Shown here: positions 36,401 to 44,039 of the stretch, piece after piece
Position numbering within the stretch: the first letter of the stretch is position 1
Layout of the letters: the number at the start of each line of letters is the position of its first letter
Source of the DNA: Streptomyces camelliae
Lineage (GTDB): Bacteria; Actinomycetota; Actinomycetes; Streptomycetales; Streptomycetaceae
Direction of reading: 5' to 3'
Length of the DNA stretch: 64,000 nucleotides
Assembly (NCBI RefSeq): GCF_027625935.1
Contig: NZ_CP115300.1
Coordinates: 7,378,001-7,442,000, forward strand
Translations under genes and position numbers: made by a program
Notes under the pieces: model-generated
Databases searched by the model: none
Told to the model about the DNA's origin: nothing
The model's input: only the letters and a program-made list of their open reading frames with translations

Positions 36401-37640
36401 GATGGTCCGCGCGCTCGGCCTGCCCGAGCACCTGGAGGTCGTCGCGTACCTGTGTGTCGGGTACGTCGACGAGTTCCCGGACGAGCCCGAGCTGATGCAG
36501 GCCGGCTGGTCCAAGCGACGCCCGCTGTCCTGGGTGGTGCACGAGGAGACGTACGGCCGCCGCGCCCTGCCCGGAGAGGAACCCCACGACCTGCTTGCCG
36601 AGACCGTCGCACAGATCCGTCCGCTCGACGCCAAGGCCCTCGGTGAGGCCTGGGAGCGCCAGAAGCGGATGACCAAGCCGGCCGGCGCGCTCGGCATGCT
36701 GGAGATCATCTCCGCGCAGCTGTCCGGGCTGTCCCGGCAGTGCCCGCCGCCGATCCCGGAGCCCGCCGCCGTCGCCATCTTCGCGGGCGACCACGGCGTG
36801 CACGCCCAGGGCGTCACCCCCTGGCCGCAAGAGGTCACCGCCCAGATGGTGGCCAACTTCCTCGGCGGGGGAGCCGTCTGCAACGCCTTCGCCGCCCAGG
36901 TCGGCGCCGAGGTGTGCGTCGTGGACGTCGGTGTCGCCGCCGACCTGCCCGCCACGCCGGGCCTGCTGCCCCGCAAGGTCCGGGCCGGTACGTCGGACAT
37001 GACCACGGGCCCCGCGATGACCCGTGAGGAGGCCAAGCAGGCCATCGAGGTGGGCATCGAGACCGCCCGCGACCTGGTGGCCGCCGGCAACAAGGCGCTG
37101 CTCACCGGCGAGATGGGCATCGCGAACACCACGGCGTCCGCCGCCCTGATCTCCGTCTACACGGGTGCCGACCCGGCGGAGGTGACGGGCCGGGGCACCG
37201 GCATCAACGACGAGACCCTGGCCCGCAAGACCGAGGTCGTCCGCCGCGCCCTGGAATTCCACCAGCCGGACCCGGCCGACCCGCTCGGCGTCCTCGCGGC
37301 CATCGGCGGCTTCGAGCACGCGGCCATGGTCGGACTCCTCCTCGGCGGCGCCTCCCTGCGTACGCCGGTGATCCTGGACGGCGTCAGCGCCGGCGCCGCG
37401 GCCCTGGTCGCCCGCGCCATCGCCCCCGAGGTCCTGGCGGCCTGCATCGCGGGCCACCGCAGCGCCGAACCGGGCCACGTGGCCGCCCTCAACAAGCTCG
37501 GCCTGCGCCCCCTGGTCGACCTCGACCTCCGTCTCGGCGAGGGCACGGGCGCCCTGCTGGCCCTGCCGCTGGTGCAGAGCACGGCACGGGCGATGCACGA
37601 GGTGGCGACGTTCGACTCGGCGGGGGTCACCGAGAAGTAG
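33492..37640 (+). CDS. cobT: BluB-CobT fusion with ~815-residue low-complexity N-terminus
   Basis: A 1382-residue protein in three parts. Residues 1-815 are Ala/Pro/Glu/Val-rich and probably disordered, with short repeats (VHGHDGV twice; EQPVEGAVAEQPVEQPLAGAV). Residues about 816-1035 are BluB-like, the flavin enzyme that turns FMNH2 into 5,6-dimethylbenzimidazole: RERRDIRNGF, AAHTAPSVGHSQPWDF, GLGVGWVSFF. Residues about 1040-1382 are CobT, which attaches ribose phosphate to that base: KPAGALGMLE, FAGDHGVHAQGV, GEMGIANTTASAA. The fusion places consecutive lower-ligand steps in one chain. RBS GAGGGG. A terminator follows. Confidence 0.92.
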   Translation: MTDTGQVPGEGQPESAGMVEQPGVAAHGAYTYLSEAPAEDEDLLLPGAQGAWGNEVPPPAPEPVVEAVHEPGPHETAGRDSGSVDLSGVRLPNPAPASVPPSPILSAPQDVSAAPQPPRRPLHLGPPIPDASASPVRSLADRGPAGAPVRQPAPAPAGPEYLDAQPLHDMAPQNAAPWGTAPTPAPAVAVAEADGQTPAAETVDPAAAGIAVPADAPAPAEALVPAQATAQADPSGAAQAAVARLAHQAAVPAPGTAAQVVHGHDGVQPVHGHDGVYAATGAGPEGVAAAPFAAEQGAEGADDAPVVPQPAAGDGQGAPTEQPVEGAVAEQPVEQPLAGAVAVGGAAGDGAPVAETPAVTEPEAGPVVSEGAPVVAEGTPVVAEEADVAAPGQEAQASPAEPAAVVEEAQAAALPGETAPPQAPEAAQGADVAVAEPSESAQPSEAAGPGQGESLPQSQTVPVAADADQAAPVAEGAVTVDDAERTVAAVPAPQAPDAAQTAPEALAAEAAPEAVAVLAEPAAPGQQPAPATPATAEPQAAVVDAQSGVVEPAVMEAQPAAAQPAPAAEAVPAPEPTALPEPPALPEAVAPAPEPEAAEAEASAVAPAQEAVPAPAVVETVATPEPHLHLAQGPQLAEPVAPAAPVAEALPGTPEAQAAAAPQTQPEPTAAPEGAPAGPQTQPTDATPPPAAPAGDAAEQQAAAQAEPLPSHVPLEPQPEQPLGQFVPVEGQVPTTPHLAPTPPQPLVLPTEETQAPVAAVPAPREGDQAADVVQHAEDLQTRAADQEEQDEGSTAAVAEARQSTGPAAPAYADAEREAVLKVMRERRDIRNGFRSDPIPHEVLLRVLEAAHTAPSVGHSQPWDFVVIRSAETRRTMHELAMRQREAYAKSLPKGRAKQFKELKIEAILDTPVNIVVTADPTRGGRHTLGRYTQPQMAPYSSALAVENLWLAARAEGLGVGWVSFFDEREMVRALGLPEHLEVVAYLCVGYVDEFPDEPELMQAGWSKRRPLSWVVHEETYGRRALPGEEPHDLLAETVAQIRPLDAKALGEAWERQKRMTKPAGALGMLEIISAQLSGLSRQCPPPIPEPAAVAIFAGDHGVHAQGVTPWPQEVTAQMVANFLGGGAVCNAFAAQVGAEVCVVDVGVAADLPATPGLLPRKVRAGTSDMTTGPAMTREEAKQAIEVGIETARDLVAAGNKALLTGEMGIANTTASAALISVYTGADPAEVTGRGTGINDETLARKTEVVRRALEFHQPDPADPLGVLAAIGGFEHAAMVGLLLGGASLRTPVILDGVSAGAAALVARAIAPEVLAACIAGHRSAEPGHVAALNKLGLRPLVDLDLRLGEGTGALLALPLVQSTARAMHEVATFDSAGVTEK

Positions 37641-37652
37641 CGGTCTGTGTAG

Positions 37653-37680
37653 GGGGCTCGGCACTGTGGTGCCGAGCCCC
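37653..37680 (+). terminator. Terminator after bluB-cobT
   Basis: Perfect 12-base stem GGGGCTCGGCAC (37653-37664) and GTGCCGAGCCCC (37669-37680) with loop TGTG, 13 bases after the stop. Confidence 0.85.
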
Positions 37681-37794
37681 GTTGCACACATCCGTGGCTC
37701 CGTGCCCAGCCACCGGACACCTGTCCCGCCCTCAGCGCCGCCAACGTAAAATCCGCACGTCAGCGCCACCGCACAGCCACCGGAGGACGCCCTC

Positions 37795-39027
37795 ATGGCC
37801 GAACACCCCGCCTACCCCGTAGGCCTCCGCCTCTCCGGCCGCCGTGTGGTCGTCCTCGGCGGCGGCCAGGTGGCCCAGCGTCGCCTGCCCGCCCTCATCG
37901 CGGCCGGCGCGGACATCGTTCTCGTGTCCCCGGAAGCGACCCCCTCCGTCGAGGCCATGGCGGACGCGGGCGAGATCACCTGGGCCAGGCGCCCCTACCA
38001 GGACGGCGACCTCGCCGAGGCCTGGTACGCCCTCATCGCCACCAGCGACCCCGAGACCAACTCCGCCGCCTCCGCCGAAGCGGAGCGCCACCGCGTCTGG
38101 TGCGTCCGCTCCGACGACGCCGACCAGGCCACGGCCTGGACCCCGGCGACCGGGCACAGCGAGGGCGTCACCGTCGCCGTTCTCACCACGGACGCGCGCG
38201 GCCGCGACCCCCGCCATACCGCGGCCATCCGCGACGCGGTGGTGGAAGGCCTGCGCGACGGCACCCTGGTGGCACCCCACCACCGCACCCGCACCCCCGG
38301 CGTCGCCCTGGTCGGCGGCGGCCCCGGCGACCCCGACCTGATCACGGTCCGCGGCCGCCGGCTCCTCGCCGAGGCGGACGTCGTCATCGCCGACCGGCTC
38401 GGCCCGCGCGACCTGCTCGCCGAACTCCCGCCGCACGTCGAGGTGATCGACGCGGCGAAGATCCCGTACGGCCGGTACATGGCCCAGGAGGCCATCAACA
38501 ACGCGCTGATCGAGCACGCCAAGCAGGGCAAGTCGGTCGTCCGGCTCAAGGGTGGCGACCCGTATGTCTTCGGGCGGGGCATGGAGGAGGTCCAGGCGCT
38601 CGCCGAGGCCGGCATCGCGTGCACGGTCGTTCCCGGCATCTCCAGCTCGATCTCGGTGCCCGGCGCGGCCGGCATCCCGGTCACCCACCGGGGCGTCGCC
38701 CATGAGTTCACGGTCGTCAGCGGCCATGTGGCTCCCGACGACGAGCGCTCCCTGGTCGACTGGCCGTCGCTGGCGAAGCTCACCGGCACCCTCGTGATCC
38801 TGATGGGCGTCGACAAGATCGGGAAGATCGCCGAGACGCTCGTCGCGCACGGCAAGTCCCCGGACACCCCCGTCGCCCTGGTCCAGGAAGGTACGACGGC
38901 CGCGCAGCGCCGGGTCGACGCCACCCTCGCCACGGTCGCCGAGACGGTGCGCACCGAGGACGTGAAACCACCGGCGGTCATCGTGATCGGCGCGGTCGTC
39001 CAGGTCGGCCCGGCGCCCGCCGCGTGA
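37795..39027 (+). CDS. CysG-like precorrin-2 dehydrogenase / uroporphyrinogen-III methyltransferase
   Basis: A 410-residue enzyme at the branch from haem to sirohaem and cobalamin. N-terminal NAD-dependent precorrin-2 dehydrogenase-like domain (about 1-150) with GGGQVAQRRLPALI. C-terminal SAM-dependent methyltransferase domain (about 165-405) with VGGGPGDPDLITVRG, RLKGGDPYVFGRG and PGISSSISVPGAAGIPVTHR. A -10 like TAAAAT at 37747-37752 lies 42 bases before the ATG, and GGAGGA precedes it. In Streptomyces this arrangement is usually called cobA or cysG. Confidence 0.92.
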   Translation: MAEHPAYPVGLRLSGRRVVVLGGGQVAQRRLPALIAAGADIVLVSPEATPSVEAMADAGEITWARRPYQDGDLAEAWYALIATSDPETNSAASAEAERHRVWCVRSDDADQATAWTPATGHSEGVTVAVLTTDARGRDPRHTAAIRDAVVEGLRDGTLVAPHHRTRTPGVALVGGGPGDPDLITVRGRRLLAEADVVIADRLGPRDLLAELPPHVEVIDAAKIPYGRYMAQEAINNALIEHAKQGKSVVRLKGGDPYVFGRGMEEVQALAEAGIACTVVPGISSSISVPGAAGIPVTHRGVAHEFTVVSGHVAPDDERSLVDWPSLAKLTGTLVILMGVDKIGKIAETLVAHGKSPDTPVALVQEGTTAAQRRVDATLATVAETVRTEDVKPPAVIVIGAVVQVGPAPAA

Positions 39028-39115
39028 CCATTCCCGGCTTGATCACGCGTAACCCGGGGTAACGCACCCCTCCCCAGCCGTTGGCAGCACACCCAGGACA
39101 AGGCAGTATCACCCT

Positions 39116-39934
39116 GTGGCCGATCTCATCACCGTCGAGGATCCCGACGACCCGCGTCTCGCCGACTACACGGGTCTGACCGACGTCGAACTGCGGCGCA
39201 AGCGCGAGCCCGCCGAGGGCCTGTTCATCGCCGAGGGCGAGAAGGTCATCCGCAGGGCCAAGGAAGCGGGCTACGAGATGCGCTCCATGCTGCTCTCGGC
39301 CAAGTGGATCGACGTCATGCGCGACGTCATCGACGAACTTCCCGCCCCGGTCTACGCCGTGCGCCCCGAGCTCGCCGAACAGGTCACCGGCTACCACGTG
39401 CACCGCGGCGCCCTCGCCTCCATGCAGCGCAAGCCGCTGCCCACGGCCGGCGAACTGCTGCGCTCCGCACGCCGGGTCGTGATCATGGAGTCGGTGAACG
39501 ATCACACGAACATCGGCGCGATCTTCAGATCGGCCGCGGCTCTCGGCATGGACGCGGTGCTGCTGTCGCCCGACTGTGCCGACCCGCTGTACCGGCGGAG
39601 CGTCAAGGTCTCCATGGGCGCCGTGTTCTCGGTGCCGTACGCCCGGCTGGAGACCTGGCCGAAGGGGCTGGAGTCGGTCCGCGAGGCCGGCTTCACGCTC
39701 CTCGCGCTCACCCCGGACGACAAGGCCCGCACCCTCGACGAGGCCGCCCCGCACAGGATGGACCGGGTCGCCCTGATGCTCGGCGCCGAGGGCGACGGGC
39801 TCTCCACCCAAGCCCTGGTCGCCGCCGACGAATGGGTCCGCATCCCGATGTCCCACGGCGTCGACTCGCTCAACGTGGGCGCGGCCGCGGCGGTGGCGTT
39901 CTACGCGGTGGCCACCGGACGCCCGGCATCCTGA
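39116..39934 (+). CDS. TrmH/SpoU-family RNA 2'-O-methyltransferase
   Basis: A 272-residue SPOUT methylase. N-terminal substrate-binding part (about 1-105), then motif 1 VNDHTNIGAIFRSAAAL, motif 2 LMLGAEGDGLS and motif 3 IPMSHGVDSLNVGAAAAV, which together form the trefoil knot. Target (tRNA or rRNA) not readable. GTG start with a possible -35 TTGGCA (39081-39086) and -10 CAGTAT (39105-39110), 5 bases from the GTG; no RBS, so probably leaderless. Confidence 0.9.
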   Translation: MADLITVEDPDDPRLADYTGLTDVELRRKREPAEGLFIAEGEKVIRRAKEAGYEMRSMLLSAKWIDVMRDVIDELPAPVYAVRPELAEQVTGYHVHRGALASMQRKPLPTAGELLRSARRVVIMESVNDHTNIGAIFRSAAALGMDAVLLSPDCADPLYRRSVKVSMGAVFSVPYARLETWPKGLESVREAGFTLLALTPDDKARTLDEAAPHRMDRVALMLGAEGDGLSTQALVAADEWVRIPMSHGVDSLNVGAAAAVAFYAVATGRPAS

Positions 39935-39953
39935 CGGCCGCTCCGCGCGCCGC

Positions 39954-41360
39954 TCACCCGACGGAGCCGCGCTCCGGCTTCGCCATGTACAGATCCTCCG
40001 CCGGGCCCCCGGCGCGCGGCGGCTGGTGCAGCGTCTGAGCCTGCCGGTGTACGCCGCCGTCGCCGCCGAGTCCGCGCGCCGGGCCCTGGCAGCCCTGGGC
40101 CAGCGCGATGCCGAGCGCCACGAGCAGCGTCACCACCACGAACACGAACAGCCGCTGCCGCAGCAGCCGCGGATTGGCCGGCCGCCGCCCCGTACCCGCC
40201 GTACGCTGCGCCGGCCGCCCGGAACCGCCGCGCGGAGCGGGCCGGTTCCCACTGCCCGAGCGCTGGCCGCCGCCGCGCGGAGCCGGCGTCGGCCGGGCCG
40301 CACCCGGCCGCGCGCCGGCACCCGTTCCGCGCGCACCGCTGCCGCCCCGCGAGGGCACCCCGCCCCGCACCGGCGCGCCACCGCCCCGGGAGGGGACACC
40401 ACCCCGTGGCAGCGGGGTGCCCGGAGCGGTGCGCCGCTGGGTGCGCTGCTGCTCGGGGTAGGTGTCGACGAGCCGTCCCGTGGGCCGGTCCGCCTCCGCG
40501 GCCCGCGGCGCGGGCGGCCGTACGACGCCGTCGAGGCCCTGCGCCTCACGGGCGGCGATCTCCTTCAGCCGCAGCGACAGCTGCAGGGTGCTGGGCCGCT
40601 CGTCGGGGTCCTTCGCCAGACAGGCCCGCACCAGGGGGGCGAGCGCGTCCGGTACGCCGTGCAGCTGCGGCTCCTCGTGCACCACCCGGTACAGCATCAC
40701 CTCGGAACTGCCGTGCCCGAAGGGTGAGTCGCCGGTGGAGGCGTAGGCGAGGGTCGCGCCGAGGGAGAAGACGTCCGTGGCGGGCGTGACGGCCGCGCCG
40801 CGGACCTGCTCGGGCGCGAGGAAGCCGGGGGAGCCGACCGCCGTACCGACGTGGGTGAGGGTGGAGGCACCGGTGGCCCAGGCGATGCCGAAGTCGATGA
40901 TCCGCGGTCCCTTGGGGGACAGCAGGATGTTGGAGGGCTTCAGGTCCCGGTGGACGACCCCGGCCTCGTGCACCGCGACCAGGCCCTCGGACAGGGCCGC
41001 ACCGATCGCCGCGGCGTCGGCCGCGCCGAGCGGGCCCTCGTCGGCGACCTTGTCGTGCAGGGACGGGCCGGGTACGTACTGGGTGGCGAACCAGGGGCGC
41101 TCGGCCTCCAGATCCGCGGCGACCAGCCGGGCCGTACAGCCGCCCCTGATCCGCCGGGCCGCCGAGACCTCACGGGCGAACCGCGACCGGAACTCCTGGT
41201 CCTCCGCCAGATCGGGCCGGATCACCTTCAGCGCGACCCGCTGCCCCTTCTTGTCGGAGCCGAGGTAGACCACGCCCATTCCGCCCGCGCCGAGCCGTCG
41301 GTGAAGCCTGAAAGAGCCGACGACGCGCGGGTCCTCGCGCCTCAGGCGCATCATCGCCAT
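39954..41360 (-). CDS. Membrane serine/threonine protein kinase
   Basis: A 468-residue receptor-type kinase. Complete kinase domain (about 12-275): glycine loop LGAGGMGVVYLG, ALKVIRP, HRDLKPSN, DFGIA, FLAPEQ. A Pro/Arg/Gly-rich linker (about 280-405) with VPSRGG repeats leads to one transmembrane helix (LFVFVVVTLLVALGIALAQG) and a short outer tail of about 45 residues with no PASTA domain. The ATG at 41360 has GGGG six bases upstream; an ATG two codons earlier is possible. Targets and signal unknown. Confidence 0.9.
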   Translation of the reverse strand: MAMMRLRREDPRVVGSFRLHRRLGAGGMGVVYLGSDKKGQRVALKVIRPDLAEDQEFRSRFAREVSAARRIRGGCTARLVAADLEAERPWFATQYVPGPSLHDKVADEGPLGAADAAAIGAALSEGLVAVHEAGVVHRDLKPSNILLSPKGPRIIDFGIAWATGASTLTHVGTAVGSPGFLAPEQVRGAAVTPATDVFSLGATLAYASTGDSPFGHGSSEVMLYRVVHEEPQLHGVPDALAPLVRACLAKDPDERPSTLQLSLRLKEIAAREAQGLDGVVRPPAPRAAEADRPTGRLVDTYPEQQRTQRRTAPGTPLPRGGVPSRGGGAPVRGGVPSRGGSGARGTGAGARPGAARPTPAPRGGGQRSGSGNRPAPRGGSGRPAQRTAGTGRRPANPRLLRQRLFVFVVVTLLVALGIALAQGCQGPARGLGGDGGVHRQAQTLHQPPRAGGPAEDLYMAKPERGSVG

Positions 41361-41965
41361 GTTCATCCCCGCTGCCCGGTCCCTGTGACGTGGCACAGCT
41401 TACGTTTCCACGGCCGTCGGCGCGCAGAGGCCGCGCCCTCCGCCCCGAACGGATTGTGCGGACCGTCCACCCGATGTGAAACAGGGTCAGCAACCCTCGC
41501 TGTGCGGTGCCCTTGAGCGCACTGAGCCCTCAACCGGTGGCCGGGGAGCGGAGGTTGACGCCTGATGAGGCCAGGTGGTGCAGGTCCGCACACCCGTCCG
41601 ACGGCCACCGCGGGTGGGCCGGAGGACCGGTCGCCGGAACGACCGTGAGGGGGACACGACAGCCCTCGGGCCCGCCGCCGGAGTGATCGAAGTCACGTCT
41701 TCCGCCTCCGGCGCTCCGGAAATGACGGGATACGGCGGACGCCCCCTCCGGGAAGACCCCGAGACCCGCACCGACGTCTCCACCCTGGGGAGTACGCCCC
41801 AGGTCAAGGCTCATCCTCCGGGAGGCCCGGCAATCGGTACGAAGGCATGACGACCGCTGCGGGCCGCGCCCCTAGATTTGAGGACAAGCGGCGGGTGCAG
41901 CACTCGTCCCCCGAGGTCAGACACCCGCCGCTCCGAGGACAACCGAATCGGTCAGGAGAGGGACC
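41361..41965. other. Long intergenic region upstream of small membrane gene
   Basis: 605 bases with no convincing gene on either strand. Near its right end lie a -10-like TAGATT (41873-41878) and an 11-base perfect inverted repeat AGCGGCGGGTG (41887-41897) / CACCCGCCGCT (41922-41932), followed by the RBS of the next gene. GAGGACAA occurs twice around this hairpin. The rest holds the promoter region of the divergent kinase. Confidence 0.5.
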
Positions 41966-42142
41966 ATGGCCCACACGGCACCGCGACGCACCACGTTCGC
42001 CCCCCGCCGCACGGGTCGTCGCCACCCCTTGGTGGCGACGCTCATGGCCCTTCCTCTGGCGGCCCTGCTCCTGATCGTCTTCGACGGCTGGGACACAGTG
42101 GCCACACAGGCGTCGTCCGTGGGTGCGATGCTGGGGCGCTGA
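41966..42142 (+). CDS. Small membrane protein, 58 residues
   Basis: A short gene with a good RBS (AGGAGAGGG) ending 5 bases or fewer before the ATG. The product has an Arg-rich N-terminus (APRRTTFAPRRTGRRH), one hydrophobic helix (LVATLMALPLAALLLIVF) and a short tail ending GAMLGR, so it should be a single-pass membrane protein with the basic end inside. A 5' UTR hairpin precedes it and a 15-base-stem terminator follows. I do not recognise a family. Confidence 0.7.
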   Translation: MAHTAPRRTTFAPRRTGRRHPLVATLMALPLAALLLIVFDGWDTVATQASSVGAMLGR

Positions 42143-42230
42143 GCGGCGACCCCAGGCCCGGAAGAGCGGTCCGGGCGGGGACATCCATCCAGGAAACCCC
42201 GTGGGGACGGGGGTGCGGCGGACGGCACAA

Positions 42231-42264
42231 AATGCCGGCGCAGCTGGGGAGCTGCGCCGGCATT
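42231..42264 (+). terminator. Strong terminator after the small membrane gene
   Basis: A perfect 15-base stem AATGCCGGCGCAGCT (42231-42245) and AGCTGCGCCGGCATT (42250-42264) with loop GGGG. Symmetric, so it may stop transcription from both directions. Confidence 0.85.
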
Positions 42265-42288
42265 GCGCCGTTCATGGGCCTGTCGAAG

Positions 42289-42319
42289 AAGCCCCGGCCG
42301 TACGAGACGGCCGGGGCTT
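42289..42319 (-). terminator. Terminator of the tRNA cluster
   Basis: Perfect 13-base stem AAGCCCCGGCCGT (42289-42301) and ACGGCCGGGGCTT (42307-42319), starting 10 bases past the last tRNA on the minus strand, with a CTTCTTC tract after it in that direction. Confidence 0.85.
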
Positions 42320-42328
42320 TCCGGTGTG

Positions 42329-42400
42329 TGGACGATACTGGGATTGAACCAGTGACCTCTTCCGTGTCAGGGAAGCGCTCTCCCGCTGAGCTAATCGTCC
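42329..42400 (-). tRNA. tRNA-Val (GAC), copy 3 of cluster
   Basis: 72 bases without encoded CCA. Acceptor GGACGAT/ATCGTCC, D arm GCTCAGCGGGAGAGC, anticodon loop CTGACAC with anticodon GAC, T loop TTCAATC, discriminator A. Last tRNA before the terminator. Confidence 0.97.
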
Positions 42401-42429
42401 GCGGGCTGTGACATGGCAGTCACAGTCAG

Positions 42430-42501
42430 TGCGCGATACTGGGATTGAACCAGTGACCTCTTCCGTGTCAGGGAAGCGCTCTCCCGCTGAGCTAATCGCG
42501 C
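42430..42501 (-). tRNA. tRNA-Val (GAC), copy 2 of cluster
   Basis: Same body as the flanking copies, but the acceptor stem reads GCGCGAT/ATCGCGC in place of GGACGAT/ATCGTCC, with pairing kept on both sides. Anticodon GAC. 72 bases, no CCA. Confidence 0.97.
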
Positions 42502-42547
42502 GGGGAGGATCTTCGAGAAGATCCGCAAGATCTCCGAGGAGATCCAG

Positions 42548-42619
42548 TGGACGATACTGGGATTGAACCAGTGACCTCTTCCGTGTCAGGGAAGCGCTCT
42601 CCCGCTGAGCTAATCGTCC
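42548..42619 (-). tRNA. tRNA-Val (GAC), copy 1 of cluster
   Basis: Same sequence as the copy at 42329-42400: acceptor GGACGAT, anticodon loop CTGACAC, T loop TTCAATC. It lies one base from the CCA end of the tRNA-Cys gene upstream on the minus strand. Confidence 0.97.
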
Positions 42620-42620
42620 T

Positions 42621-42694
42621 TGGAGGTGGAGACGGGATTTGAACCCGTGTAGACGGCTTTGCAGGCCGTTGCCTCGCCTCTCGGCCACTCCACC
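42621..42694 (-). tRNA. tRNA-Cys (GCA) with encoded CCA
   Basis: Acceptor GGTGGAG/CTCCACC, anticodon loop CTGCAAA (GCA), T arm ACGGGTTCAAATCCCGT, discriminator T at position 42624 followed by CCA in the DNA (42623-42621 on the minus strand). The other tRNAs of the cluster have no genomic CCA. Confidence 0.96.
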
Positions 42695-42732
42695 AGGAGT
42701 GTAGGGGATCGGGATGACCCCTTCTTCCTTCG

Positions 42733-42805
42733 AGCGGACGACGAGGCTCGAACTCGCGACCTCAACCTTGGCAAGGTTGCGCTCTACCAACTGAGCTACG
42801 TCCGC
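42733..42805 (-). tRNA. tRNA-Gly (GCC)
   Basis: 73 bases: acceptor GCGGACG/CGTCCGC, D arm GCTCAGTTGGTAGAGC, anticodon loop TTGCCAA (GCC), T loop TTCGAGC, discriminator T. First tRNA of the minus-strand cluster, just downstream of the promoter. Confidence 0.97.
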
Positions 42806-42846
42806 CTGTCGTTTCGGTTCGCTTCCGCGTCCCGGCGACGTGTTGA

Positions 42847-42874
42847 ACTCTAGCGGATTCCCGGGCCAGTACAA
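42847..42874 (-). promoter_or_regulatory. Promoter of the tRNA cluster
   Basis: On the minus strand: -35 TTGTAC (42869-42874), 16-base spacer and -10 TAGAGT (42847-42852), about 42 bases upstream of tRNA-Gly. Confidence 0.6.
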
Positions 42875-42983
42875 AAACGCGTTTGCGCAGCGTGCTGCGG
42901 TGCGCCCGATGGACGACATGGTCAGGGCCGCCTCGGGGACATCCCGGAGCCACCCGTCGGACACCCGACCTAGACTCGATCGC

Positions 42984-44039
42984 GTGCCTCACCACCCTTC
43001 CCGGCTCCCTGCTCTGGCCCGCTTCGGCGACCGCGTCGCCACCGGTCTGCTGGACGTCACCAGCGACCCGGCCGCCCTGGACTCGGACGGCTTCTGGGCC
43101 GTCTGCGCGGACTTCGAGGGCCGCCTGACCTGCGCCCGCTTCGCGGACGTCCGCACGGAGCCGGTGCCCGCGCCGGTGCCGGGCGGCTGGCGGGGCCCGG
43201 CGGCAGGGGAGTGGACCTCCTCCCTGGACCACGGCGCCTACACGGCGGCCGTCCGCCGCATCCGCGAGCACATAGCCGCCGGCGAGGTCTACCAGGCCAA
43301 CCTCTGCCGGGTGCTCAGCGCGCCCGTGGCCCCCGACGCCGACGTGGACGCCCTGACCGCCCTGCTGGCCCGCGGCAACCCCGCGCCGTACGCCGGGACG
43401 ATCCGGCTGCCGGAGCACGGCGTGGAGATCGCCACCGCCTCGCCCGAGCTCTTCCTGCGCCGGGAGGGTCGGGTCGTCGAGAGCGGACCCATCAAGGGCA
43501 CCGGGCGCACGGAGGCGGACCTCCTGGAGAAGGACTACGCCGAGAACGTGATGATCGTGGACCTGGTCCGCAACGACATCGGGCGCGTGTGCGCGACCGG
43601 CAGCGTGACCGTCCCCGACCTGTGCGCCGTGGAGAAGCACCCCGGCCTGGTCCACCTGGTCTCCACGGTCCGCGGCGAGCTGCGCGACGGGTCGGGCTGG
43701 CCGGACCTCCTCGCCGCCGCCTTCCCGCCCGGCTCGGTGACCGGCGCGCCGAAGTCGAGCGCCCTCAGGATCATCGAGGCCCTGGAGGCCGCCCCGCGCG
43801 GGCCGTACTGCGGCGGCATCGGCTGGGTCGACGCCGACCGGGGCGTGGGCGAGCTGGCCGTCGGCATCCGCACCTTCTGGCTCGACCGCGCCGAAGGGGT
43901 CCTGCGCTTCGGCACCGGCGCCGGCATCACCTGGGGATCCGACCCCGAGGGGGAGTGGCGGGAGACCGAGCTGAAGGCGTCCCGGCTGCTCGCGGTAGCG
44001 TCGGGGACGTACGAGGCGAGTGGAGGGGTGTGCACATGA
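42984..44039 (+). CDS. pabB: Aminodeoxychorismate synthase component I-like (PabB)
   Basis: A 351-residue chorismate-binding enzyme. It has the PabB-type lysine motif GPIKGTGR (anthranilate synthases have PIAGT), plus VEKHPGLVHLVSTV and GSVTGAPK. This points to 4-amino-4-deoxychorismate synthesis for folate. The chain is shorter than E. coli PabB because the N-terminal subdomain is reduced. The GTG at 42984 lies 7 bases after a TAGACT -10 box without an RBS, so it is probably leaderless; the frame upstream overlaps the tRNA promoter and is rejected. Stop and next start overlap (ATGA). Confidence 0.88.
   Translation: MPHHPSRLPALARFGDRVATGLLDVTSDPAALDSDGFWAVCADFEGRLTCARFADVRTEPVPAPVPGGWRGPAAGEWTSSLDHGAYTAAVRRIREHIAAGEVYQANLCRVLSAPVAPDADVDALTALLARGNPAPYAGTIRLPEHGVEIATASPELFLRREGRVVESGPIKGTGRTEADLLEKDYAENVMIVDLVRNDIGRVCATGSVTVPDLCAVEKHPGLVHLVSTVRGELRDGSGWPDLLAAAFPPGSVTGAPKSSALRIIEALEAAPRGPYCGGIGWVDADRGVGELAVGIRTFWLDRAEGVLRFGTGAGITWGSDPEGEWRETELKASRLLAVASGTYEASGGVCT

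Noticed and set aside
33468..37796. A very long open frame (over 1400 codons) antisense to bluB-cobT
   Set aside because: It mirrors the GC-rich third positions of the real gene, is Gly/Arg-rich without any domain, and has no plausible start or RBS.
42840..42983. N-terminal extension of pabB back to 42840
   Set aside because: It overlaps the promoter of the tRNA cluster on the other strand, and the leaderless GTG at 42984 fits better.
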